Below are positions 1 through 12,400 of a stretch of 64,000 nucleotides of DNA, one piece after another. Positions within the stretch are counted from its first letter, which is position 1. Each line of letters starts with the position of its first letter. Location of the stretch: the NCBI RefSeq assembly GCF_032854445.1, contig NC_088298.1, forward strand, positions 23,461,295 to 23,525,294, written 5' to 3'. The notes beneath the pieces were generated by a model. That model was not told the origin of the DNA. It did not search any database and was given only the letters and a program-made list of their open reading frames with translations. The DNA is from Liolophura sinensis. Taxonomy: Eukaryota > Mollusca > Polyplacophora > Chitonida > Chitonidae. Position numbers and translations under genes: made by a program.

Positions 1-21
1 CACCAATCAAATAAATAAAAC
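1..21 (+). mobile_element. 3' tail of a SINE cut by the window edge
   Basis: Starts with caccaatcaaataaataaa, the shared terminal A-rich tail of the SINE family seen complete at 20652-20917. Confidence 0.6.
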
Positions 22-74
22 AATACGGCTGAAATATTCCTGATATTTTGTTACTGTAATTGTTCAGCCTTTTC

Positions 75-262
75 GTATGTTTGTAACATGTTTATTCAAG
101 CATATTCTGAAAGCTTTATTCTTTGTTGACTGATAAAATAATACTTTTGGGAAGCGTGGACACTGGTCAATCCAACTAATAAAATTTTGTTTCTAGATGA
201 TATTAAAAATCTGCATATGCAAAAAAGTTGAATCAGTGTAACCCATAATCATTCATTCATTT
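75..262 (+). repeat. Dispersed repeat, related to 9365-9590
   Basis: Shares the ordered blocks ataaaa-ta-cactttt, tcaa-ccaac-aat and gttaaaaatctgcata with 9365-9590. Its end, cccataatcattcattcatt, resembles the LINE tail at 56300-56362. Family not recognised; boundaries approximate. Confidence 0.45.
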
Positions 263-352
263 ATTTTGTGAGTATGTGTTTTATAAAACCGATGTATTGT
301 TCTCTGATTAGCTCAGTTGACTTCATATAAACCTCATGTTTTGTTTCTGAAG

Positions 353-435
353 GAGCCTCTGACAAGGTTGATGCGAAAGTTGACTTCAGTGTCGAAGATG
401 AGACAGTCACATTCACGTTTCCTGCGGATTTACAG
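353..435 (+). CDS. NPEPPS: Aminopeptidase exon (first visible)
   Basis: Acceptor tttctgaag precedes it and donor gtactt follows. It begins with two bases of a split codon and reads [20 protein letters not shown] and on to PADLQ, matching the PSA N-terminal beta-domain segment NEDEKVTLSFPSTLQ. Ends in phase 0. Confidence 0.85.
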
Positions 436-3400
436 GTACTTGGCCACGAATGAAATAAATACAATTATGTGTAAGGAAGCACTCTGGTGCTTATGGGCTT
501 CTTCCACACATGAACCTAGCTTCTATCATTTAAGTTAAAAGTGTTTGAGTGCAGTGTTAAACACCTACATGCATCAGATAAGTATAGTAAGGAAATCCAT
601 TAACCTGTCCAGGGCTCGATTTAGCTGCCTGCTGATGGCTAACAAAAAAAACAAGGGAAAAGAAAAAGAACTTGATTGTGTATAAAATGCCTTATGTGTT
701 GGTGTTACAAAAAACTATTTTCAATAGTTCGTCCTTGTAAAGGTGACAGGTCGTGTTCTGTTCCATGTGTTAGGTGCGTTGTGATTGGCTATCTGGAGCT
801 TCAGCAGCCAGATACCAGTTTGTGTAGGCATGTTTGCTTTATTGACGGCCAAAATGAAACTTCAATGCCTGTCCCCAGTTGGCAAAGTGACAGCTGCAGA
901 ACAGTGCAAACAGTTTGGAGAAGACTTTTACTGTGACGCAAATATATTGTTTTGTAAATATTGTCAACACAGCATAGATTATACGCGCGTGGATACCGTG
1001 AAAGGCCATATTAGATCGACAAAACGTTACCATTCCCGCTCGAGTTAAAACGAAAGGTGTGCACGCCAAAGTACATGTAAGACAGTTAACTCTTGTATCA
1101 AAGTCAAAGGACCTACGGGATGAGTTTGTCCAAGACTTTGTAACAATGTGTACAGTTGCAGACGTTCCACTGGAGAAAAGGGATAAAATTGTTCTCAAAC
1201 ACGGCAAACAATGCAGTAGTCTGCCACAAACATCCACGCTCAGACACCTTCATTTTGAAACACACCGTCTTTTTGACAGACATTTTGATTGTCTCAAATC
1301 ACATGTGAAGGATGTGCCTGTATGCATTATTGCAGACGAGACCACAGACTGTCGTGATCACAGAATTCTAAAGGTGATTGTAGGAATTCAAGGTTCATAT
1401 TAGCTGATTGATGTCATAACACTTGAAAAATGCAACCACTCACCACTCAGTAGAGGTGTCATTCAATCTGTCACAAGTGTGGGTATTCACGAATGTCATT
1501 GCATTCGTGTCTGATTCCGCTGCCTACAAGGCTACTGAAAAAACACTTTTAGGGAGGTGATGTCTCCAGTATTTCCAAACGCCAGGCATATGCTGTGTTT
1601 GGCACACATACTGAATACTGAACCCACCCGGAGATATGTTTGTGAACTGACTTTTCTCAGACTGTCACACTGATCACAATGCTTACGTCGGCTTTCTTTA
1701 AAAACCATGGCAGAAAGTGTCATTATCTCACATATTTGAAACACTTTGTGAGTAGTTCCCAAGTAAATCTGCCCCCCATCGGTGTCTACAGGGGGACTCC
1801 TGGTTTGAGGCAGCCATTTACCATTCCAGCCAATTACACATGTATGAGGGTTTCTTCAAGACCGAAGCAAATCAAGGGATGGCAGTGGAATGAATCATTG
1901 AACTTACATCTCACAAAACCATGTACTCAGAAATCTTGCTTCAACTTCACCTCATAAGTGAGAACTGTGGCCGTCTCATTTCTGCCCTTACAACCTTAGA
2001 AGGGCACCTTCAGAAATCTTGCTTCAACTTCACCTCATAAGTGAGAACTTTGGCCGTCTCATTTCTGCCCTTACAACCTTAGAAGGGCACCATCAGAAAT
2101 CTTGCTTCAACTTCACCTCATAAGTGAGAACTTTGGCCGTCTCATTTCTGCCCTTACAACCTTAGAAGGGCACCATCAGAAATCTTGCTTCAACTTCACC
2201 TCATAAGTGAGAACTGTGGCCGTCTCATTTCTGCCCTTACAACCTTAGAAGGGCACCTTCAGAAATCTTGCTTCGACTTCACCTCATAAGTGAGAACTTT
2301 GGCCGTCTCATTTCTGCCCTTACAACCTTAGAAGGGCACCATCAGAAATCTTGCTTCAACTTCACCTCATAAGTGAGAACTTTGGCCGTCTCATTTCTGC
2401 CCTTACAACCTTAGAAGGGCACCATCAGAAATCTTGCTTCAACTTCACCTCATAAGTGAGAACTGTGGCCGTCTCATTTCTGCCCTTACAACCTTAGAAG
2501 GGCACCATCAGAAATCTTGCTTCAACTTCACCTCATAAGTGAGAACTGTGGCCGTCTCATTTCTGCCCTTACAACCTTAGAAGGGCACCAGAGGTCCTAT
2601 GGCATTTAAAGCCTACAATCTAGTCGAAGTCACTGGAGCGTACCTAAATCTAGCTATGGAGAAGGAACTGATAGATTGCTGTCACTGATGAAGGCACCTG
2701 AAAAGTCAAAACACATAAAACCCTTTCTCGAGAAACCTCTTCAGAAGCTGGAAAAACATGTTAATTCTCACTCGGCCAGAAATTACTACAAAGCTGCTAG
2801 GGTGTTTGAGCCACACCTTTTGCCTACCCTGTCGCATGATATCACAGACTACTTAGATATTTTTGAACCGGAATCTCTATCCCAAGAACTGTGAGAAGAG
2901 TGGGAAATATATGTGAAGACATTCCCTCCTCATCACATTAGGGTGGACTGGATCTCAAACTCTGTTGGCAAGGACTTGGGCAGAGATTTCCCTGTTTGGC
3001 ACCTGTAGACATTGAGCAGCATTTTGACTAAACCAAACTGTGACCGTATCGGAAATACCGTTTTTATGTCTTGTTGAGATAGCTATAAACTTTAAACCTG
3101 GTCAGTGATGAGTGGTTCTTTCATTTTAAGTGCTTTGGGTGTTGCTTCCAGAAGGAGTCCGGCATATTAGTTTGTCAGTATTAGAGAGTTGTCTAAACTG
3201 GACGGTGTTAACATTTATCAGTTCTTGTTGAGATAGCTATAAACTTTAAACCTGGTCAGTGATGAGTGGTTCTTTCATTTTAAGTGCTTTGGGTGTTGCT
3301 TCCAGAAGGAGTCCGGCATATTAGTTTGTCAGTATTAGAGAGTTGTCTAAACTGGACGGTGTTAACATTTATCAGTTCTTGTTGAGATAGCTATAAACTT

Positions 3401-6400
3401 TAAACCTGGTCAGTGATGAGTGGTTCTTTCATTTTAAGTGCTTTGGGTGTTGCTTCCAGAAGGAGTCCGGCATATTAGTTTGTCAGTATTAGAGAGTTGT
3501 CTAAACTGGACTGTGTTAACATTTATCAGAGTTCTTGCTGAGATAGTTATTAACTTTAAGCCTGATCAGTGATGAGAGCGATTCTTTTCATTTCAGGCTT
3601 CTTATGTAAGGCTGCCAGTAGGAGTCCAGTGTATTATTTTGTCAGTATTAAAGAGTAAAAAAGACAACATTAACACACGTGCTTGTGTTACATAATTTAT
3701 TCAGCTGGTATAATAATTCACTGTCAAAACTGTTACGAAAACATGACAATCCAGACATTAAAAAAAATCAATTTTGATATATATACCAAAATTATATTGC
3801 CTTGAAAAGTGTTTAAGCAGTTTGATATCAGACATGTTTGATTTTGTTTTGAAGAGTTAGGGTATATACAATGACAAGGAAACAGAATTCCTAAAATCTA
3901 AAACGGAATTTGTCATTTTTGAAACAGAAAATCTTTGACAGTGCATAAAACGATCTCTGCTGTTGTTGCCTTTAATGTTTATTCATAAATACTCATAGAT
4001 ATTCACAAAGGATTCCAACTATATTTTCTGGGAAGTTAGAACTTCTCCTCGCTCAAAATACGTACTCTTATGTAAGTACCTTACGTAAGTTTAAAGCAAC
4101 CTGCATGTACAATAGGTTACCACAGAAAATGTTTATTCATACCCCTGCTGGCTTTCACTCTAAGCACCTGTTTATGTTCATCTGGGTTGTAAATGAGGCA
4201 CAAATCTTATAATTACCAGGAATTTCCGTGTGTATAGATTCTCCTGATTTAATCTATATTTAAACTATTGTCAAATTTGTTTGATATCAGGCTGGAAAGG
4301 GCACACTGTCGTTGGACTTCACCGGTGAATTGAATGATAAGCTGAAAGGATTTTACCGCAGCAAGTATGAAGTGGACGGGGAGGAGAGATATGCAGCCGT
4401 TACACAGTTTGAGGTTTGTGATTTCAATAAATAGGTCTGAACAAGTCACAAGGTGTCAGGCCAGGGCATATAAAGTTGTTACAGGGCTTACATGACACCT
4501 TTCCTGTGACAGTATAACGTGTAGCCAAAATACTTTGGGTTTAAAATGACCCGAAACCATTTCAAGGCCTGACGTTTTCCACAATGTTAAGTGTGGAAAA
4601 AAAAAAAAAAATGTTTGTTTCATCCTTTGAAATAGGTGAATTAATTGCAAGATGAAGCTATTTGAGACTTTCATAGAAAATTCAAATTGTCAGAAATATG
4701 TCTAAATTAATGCCAAACAGTAGAAAAGTACAAAGTTGGATAATCTAATTATGCTAGATCCAGAGCCTTAAGGCCATCGGCAATAAGCTTTTGCCAGTAT
4801 TAAGTTGAATAGGACCTCTGTGGTCGATATGGTTAACATGCCAGAACCTCGCAGCAATGCAGTCGTTGTGGGTTCAATCCCTGCTCATGCTGGCTTCCTC
4901 GCAATGCATATGTGGGGAATGTCTGGTCATCGTCGTATAAGTGAAATATTCTTGAGTATGATGTAAAACACCAATCAAATAAATAAATGTTAAGCTGAAA
5001 CACCTGTATATACATGGAAGGCAGATAGCCTGTACCATGCACGCAAAAGGTATTCTCCAAACAAGCTAAAGCCATGATGAATAAACTGAAAATGGTATTC
5101 AAGGGTCTGTTAATTTTCAGCATCCAGGAACTTGCTGAAGGACTCCTGCAAAATGCAGTGTGTGTTTTGTTATAAACACCTTTCTGCTGCTACGGGCATC
5201 AGTTGTTTTACTGATTAATGTTGATAACTCAAAAAAGACATGCAAGTACATATAATTTTTGCTCAGGGGGTATGGATGAAACTCTGTCAGTGTTGTGTTA
5301 ATCCCAAGCATGCATTCCTTAAACTTTCCACTTCAAGATGTGCCGATGTACGTGTTGGCAAGCCCATGTGGACACTGTTCTAACAGTTTTGAATCCTTGT
5401 TTTTTTCCAGGCAACGGATGCTCGCCGTGCTTTCCCCAGCTGGGATGAGCCTGCTATCAAAGCCACCTTTGACATCACATTGGTGGTGCCTGAGAGCAAA
5501 GTGGCTCTCTCCAACATGGTGAGTTGGACTAATAGAGAAATCTCGCTTGTAAATGAATATCATTTCATTTCATATTTTCGACATTCCATTCATTTTTTTG
5601 ATGTACGAGTTTGACTAATAAAGAAGAAAGTGTAAATGAATGTGTTTTCAGATTTCTTGTTTCAGCCATTTTTTCTATGTCTTTAATCAACATGTGAAGA
5701 AAACAGTCACAGTTATAATGTCTGTAGAACACAGTCCCATGCTTCAGAGCAGTTAAGTTTGATCAGTCATACTTTGGTTTCTGTGCGATAATTACTCCAA
5801 ATATAATTACTTAAAAATATTTTAAATATTATAAAAATAATTTTGATTTTTAAGGTTTGCATGTTTTAGTGTGGGATGTAAATACTCTGAATTTGTTTGT
5901 TGACTTCCAGCCTGTGATATCCGAGACCAAGGAAAATGGCCTCAAAGTGGTGAAGTACTCTAAAACTCCTGTAATGTCCACATACCTGATAGCATTTGTT
6001 GTGGGTGAGTACGACTATGTGGAAGCCAAGGACGCAGATGGAGTTCTAGTAAGAGTATATACACCGGTTGGAAAGAAGACCCATGGACAGTTTGCTCTGG
6101 ATGTAAGTGGAGTTTCGTTGTTCAGGTGGATTGCTATGCTTTGAACTTTTTGAAAAGGGATATCCGGGCATTTGACATTTTATTTGAGCCAACACTCTTA
6201 CTCGCTCATACACAGCAGTGAACACATTGTCTAAATAACATGGAAGTTAGAAACCAGGTTTTGTTGACATTCCCAATTTATAAATGATGTGGACAATGTT
6301 CTGTTGTCATATATACCATAATGTCTGGTTACTACCAGCCGTACTTTGCTGAAAATCGGCAAATGTTGTTCATTTCTCTATACCTCCCCATGTTATCTTT

Positions 6401-9400
6401 CACATCATCGTCTGCTTGTCGCTGCCTCATATAAGTGAAGTGCCCGGGTGTCCACGATCTCGAATATGGAAGGTTTGGCTTTAAATTTGAATCTTCATTG
6501 GTTGATTCGCCATGATATGGCTGAAGTATCACTCATTCATCAGTCATTTTGACCAGTGCAACAGATTCACTAAAAGCACAGATTTCGCTATTTTAGAACC
6601 GCAGATAGATAAAGCTGTTGTCCACAATGTCAATTTTGAACTCCCAATTCTCGATCTGCCATTGCTCAAATTAGGAGTCTTACTACATGTCCAGAACTGA
6701 CTTAAGAAGCATTGTGGACTGATGTGTAGAGAATGTCCATAGTGGCAAACTAACACCATGATCCATGGTCATCAAACTTGCATGGAAGTCCTGAGACACC
6801 GAACGTGTCTCTGTTTTGTTAGGAGGGGGGTGGGGACAGGGGGGTGGGGTTTTACTTACCTACTCAGCAACCCAAGGTACTTCAGTGGCTTCTATGCTCT
6901 GTTACCCTGATTACTGTTGCCTATGTGTGTTAAGTCATTGTTGAGTTAGTATGCATCTGTTCTTATACGTCCTGAATTTTTCACTTAAGCCAGTCGTTAA
7001 CAATTCCCATTATTTGTTTACAGGTTGCAGTCAAGACTCTTCCGTTTTACAAGGAATACTTCAAGATTGCCTACCCTCTTCCCAAAATAGACCTCATTGC
7101 TATTGCGGATTTCTCTGCTGGTGAGTAAAACGATGCATTAAAAAGAATTACCCTCAAGCCAATTGATTTAAGATCTTTCAAGCTTCTTTTTGCTGGAAAT
7201 TAGAATGTTATTCCTGTTTTAATTGGGCTAGATGTATAAGAAATGACTTTGCCGAGTGTCAAGACAAGTGATAAGGTTTTGGTTAAATTTTTGGCCTAGA
7301 AATGTGAAGTGTTAGATTTTGATTATGAAAAAAGAAAAAAAATCAGGAAACCAGCCAAAAGTCAGGTATTCATATATATATCAGAGCTCTAACAATCATT
7401 AAAAAACTGTGTTTTTTTTTGTCTTTTTTTTTTTTTTTGATACATGTAAATTGAGTTTTTGTTACATTTTGCTACCATTGTTAAGGTTTGCATGTGTTTT
7501 TTTTGTCTGTTCGTAGATAGGCTGTGACAGGGAGCTTTAACTGTTTTGATGTATTTGTAAATATTTACATGTTATGCAAGGCAACTACATGTAAGTTGGA
7601 GGACAGAGTTACAAATGGATATGTATGAATCGTTGCACAATACATCGTTGCAAGGCATTCCATTGGTCCATTGGTGATTTTACCACAACCCATCCAATTA
7701 AAATCCTTGTTACACAGGGGCCATGGAGAACTGGGGTTTAGTGACCTACAGAGAGACCGCCCTATTGGTTGATCCAGAAAGCTCCTCCCAGAGAAGCAAA
7801 CAATGGATTGCATTGGTCGTCGGACACGAACTGGCTCACCAGTGGTTTGGCAACTTGGTTACCATGGTAATAGCCTGTTTTATTTCCTTTAATCGATGAT
7901 CGGTGTTGTCAAAGAAAGGTTTGTCGTCCTGTTTGTTGTCAGTTTTAAGTGTTAAGTTTTAAAGTGTCTTAAAAGTGGTTGTTCAAAACTGTCTGAAGAC
8001 TTCATACAAGATTTAACATTTATGTACTTAGTCCAAACATGATTGTGTAACATTACTTTAAATATGAACGAACTTTGGTTATGTTATATTTGGGTTTTTG
8101 GCGTCTCCATTGGCTGCTGGGTTTCGTTAAAATGTGAGATGTGTAATATATAAGTTCTCTTGAATGATGACCGGCCATGATAGCACAGTTGGTCCTGGAT
8201 CAAGTCAAACCAAAGACCTTGAATGAACTTAACATGAATCAGGACAGAAATGTAAAGGATGGATTTTTTTTTTTGAGTTCATGTAGTTGTTATATGTTCT
8301 GATTGATTTCAGGAATGGTGGACTCACTTGTGGTTGAATGAAGGTTATATGTTCTGATGGATTTCAGGAATGGTGGACTCACTTGTGGTTGAATGAAGGT
8401 TATATGTTCTGATGGATTTCAGGAATGGTGGACTCACTTGTGGTTGAATGAAGGTTTTGCTTCCTGGATAGAGTACCTCTGTGTGGATTACTGTTTCCCA
8501 GAGTTTGAGATCTGGACACAGTTTGTAGATGCTGACCTGGCTACAGCACTTCGCCTAGACGCTCTTAACAACAGCCACCCTATTGAGGTAATTGAGATGC
8601 AAACTTCTATCTGAAAGTCTGGACACCTGGGGTCAAACCTGGGATGGGTCATGCATACCAAAACTGGGACTTATTGCTGCCTTATGGGCTAATGCTTTAA
8701 CTTTTCAGCATGTTTTGTTACAGTGTTAAAGGGATACAGAATCGATGCTGATTGGCCGACAGTGGAGATAGGGTTTCCTGGGGTAAACCTTGAGCCTTGA
8801 TCACGCTTGAATGAATGTACCATACCTAAAATTCAGATTAGGCAAGGCATAGCGTGGGCTTGGTAAATCTCTCACACAAGACAATCAGAATTGATTCTCT
8901 GTCCCTGTAAGAGATCTTGTTATAATTGCTGGCTGCCCACATACATGTTGGAGTAGAAGTTACAATAATGTGTTATTCGTCTTACTTCAGGTTCCTGTTG
9001 GTCATCCGTCGGAAGTGGACGAGATTTTTGATCCTATCTCCTACAGCAAAGGCGCATCAGTGATAAGAATGCTACATGATTACATTGGAGATGACGTAAG
9101 CTTTAGGGTCTCTCTATTATCGGTGTGAACGGTTTTAAAACATAAATCGTCTTGAGTAGTTATAAATATCTACATTAGATACGATCGTTATGTTAGGACC
9201 TGGGCTCAATTTGAAAGTCATCACTTAGTGTGAGCTCCTCAAAAAAATAACGACATACGATCATTGGTTTCTTTCCACCATATATCATCTACACTGGCCG
9301 TTGTCGTGCAATGAAAGCGATGGTTATTACACATACGGTAATTCTTCAACTTTTTCGCATCCTTTAAAGGAAATTCTCAAGGCATTAGTCTGCGTAGACG

Positions 9401-12400
9401 AATAAAACTACACTTTTCGTTAACCCCCAAATTTGTCAACCCAACCAATGTAGTTTTTGTCTCCATAATCGTGTTAAAAATCTGCATAAATTGCAGTGAA
9501 AGTTGCTCATCCATATGCGAAATGGTTGAGGAACTAGGGGGAAGTCAAATATTCATGAGGAAGGCATAAATCACCAATCAAATAATAATAAATAGCTAAT
9601 TAAGAGAAGAAATGAATTGCCAATAGTTTTGATCTCTTCTTGGGACTAAAGTGCTTTTTAAAATTTCATTTGGAATATAATGAAGCCTTTTATGTTTTGT
9701 TTTTTTTTTCTGCTCAACTGGAATGGAATTAAAGGAGATTCTCAGATTACCAAGCTGGAAACTTCATAGAAAACTGTTAATGTTTAACCCGTGTATTTGT
9801 TTTTCTGTTGCAGGATTTCAGGAAAGGCATGAACGCCTACTTGACAAAGTTCCAAAACAAGAACGCATTCACAGAGGACTTATGGGAAGCGTTGGGAGCA
9901 GCAAGCGGCAAACCCGTGGCAGCTATGATGACTGGTTGGACCAAACAGATGGGGTTCCCTGTACTTAAGGTATGGGCGGCTACAGCCTAGTACTGGTTGA
10001 GTAGCTGGTTGTAAATGGCTCATTAACCAGAACTGTCTGACTGTATCTTAGACAAGCTAAACAGGTGAAAGATCCATCTCTGCTACTGTTAATGTATGTA
10101 TATGGGAGGAAGAGTTAAGGTTCCCTAAAGAATTTATCCCTACAATACTTAGTATCAAAGAGAAAACCATTCTTCACTGTGTAAAACCAAGCGTGGAAAA
10201 TGTCCCATGGAATCCTGTGGTGTCACATGGAATGCAGCGCTGATGTAGCCGAGTGATGTCACATGGAATGCAGCGCTGATGTAGCCAAATGATGTCACAT
10301 GGAATGCAGCGCAGATGTAGCCGAGTGATGTCACATGGAATTCAGCGCTGATGTAGCCGAGTGATGTCACATGGAATGCAGCGCTGATGTAGCCGAGTGA
10401 TGTCACATGGAATTCAGCGCTGATGTAGCCGAGTGATGTCACATGGAATTCAGCGCTGATGTTGCCGAGTGATGTCACATGGAATGCAGCGCTGATGTAG
10501 CCGAGTGATGTCACATGGAATTCAGCGCTGATGTAGCCGAGTGATGTCACATGGAATTCAGCACTGATGTAGCCGAGTGATGTCACATGGAATGCAGCGC
10601 AGATGTAGCCGAGTGATGTCACATGGAATGCAGCGTTGATGTAGCCGAGTGATGTCACATGGAATTCAGCACTGATGTAGCCGAGTGATGTCACATGGAA
10701 TTCAGCGCTGATGTAGCCGAGTGATGTCACATGGAATGCAGCGCTGATGTAGCCGAGTGATGTCACATGGAATGCAGCGCTGATGTAGCCGAGTGATGTC
10801 ACATGGAATTCAGCGCTGATGTAGCCGAGTGATGTCACATGGAATGCAGTGCCGATGTAGCTGAGTGATGTCACATGGAATGCAGTGCTGATGTAGCTGA
10901 GTGATGTCACATGGAAAGCAGTGCTGATGTAGCCGAGTGATGCCACATGGAATGCAGCGCAGATGTAGCCGAGTGATGTCACATGGAACGCAGCGTTGAT
11001 GTAGCTGAGTGATGTCACATGGAACGCAGCGCTGATGTAGCTGAGTGATGTCACATGGAACGCAGCGCTGATGTAGCTGGGTGATGTCACATGGAAGGCA
11101 GTGCCAATGTAGCTGAGTGATGTCACATGGAATGCAGTGCCAATGTAGCTGAGTGATGTCGCATGGAAAGCAGTGCTGATGTAGCTGAGTGATGTCACAT
11201 GAAACGCAGCGCTGATGTAGCTGAGTGATGTCGCATGGAATGCAGTGCCAATGTAGCTGAGTGATGTCACATGGAATGCAGTGCCAATGTAGCTGAGTGA
11301 TGTCGCAGGGAAATCAGTGCCCATGTAGCCGAGTGGGGCCACATGGAATGCAGCGCCGATGTAGCTGAGTGATGTCACATGGAATGCAGCGCCGATGTAG
11401 CTCAGTGATGTCACATGGTATGCAGCGCCGATGTAGCTCAGTGGTGTCACATGGAATGCAGCGCCAATATAGCTGGGTGGTGTCACATGGAATTCAGCGC
11501 CAATATAGCTGAGTGGTGTCACATGGAATTCAGCGCCAATATAGCTGAGTGGTGTCACAAAATATAGCTGGGTGATGTCACATGGAATTCAGCGCCAATA
11601 TAGCTGGGTGATGTCACATGGAATTCGGCGCCAATATAGCTGGGTGATGTCACATGGAATTCAGCGCCAATATAGCTGGGTGGTGTCACATGGAATTCAG
11701 CGCCAATATAGCTGAGTGGTGTCACAAAATATAGCTGGGTGATGTCACATGGAATTCAGCGCCAATATAGCTGGGTGATGTCACATGGAATTCAGCACCA
11801 ATATAGCTGGATGGTGTCACATGGAATTCAGCGCCAATATAGCTGGGTGGTGTCACATGGAATTCAGCGCCAATATAGCTGGGTGATGTCACATGGAATT
11901 CAGCGCCAATATAGCTGAGTGGTGTCACATGGAATTCAGCGCCAATATAGCTGGATGGTGTCACATGGAATTCAGCGCCAATATAGCTGGATGGTGTCAC
12001 ATGGAATTCAGCGCCAATATAGCTGGGTGATGTCACATGGAATTCAGCGCCAATATAGCTGAGTGGTGTCACAAAATATAGCTGGGTGATGTCACATGGA
12101 ATTCAGCGCCAATATAGCTGGGTGATGTCACATGGAATGCAGCGCCGATGTAGCTCAGTGGTGTCACATGGAATTCAGCGCCAATATAGCTGGATGGTGT
12201 CACATGGAATTCAGCGCCAATATAGCTGAGTGGTGTCACATGGAATTCAGCGCCAGTATAGCTGGATGGTGTCACATGGAATTCAGCGCCAATATAGCTG
12301 AGTGGTGTCACATGGAATGCAGCGTTTTAAAGAAAAATGATTCTGAGCTCATCACGGTCATTTTTACATTATTATTTAAACTCTCAGTGTCTTTCATACA

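Noticed and set aside
5295-5522. Plus-strand ORF overlapping the exon 5411-5518 in another frame
   Set aside because: The exon frame [15 protein letters not shown] is strongly conserved; this ORF is a shadow.
10155-11558. 467-codon minus-strand ORF in the 36-bp array
   Set aside because: The period is 12 codons, so an open frame in one unit stays open in all. There is no domain or start context and it lies within an intron; a repeat artefact.
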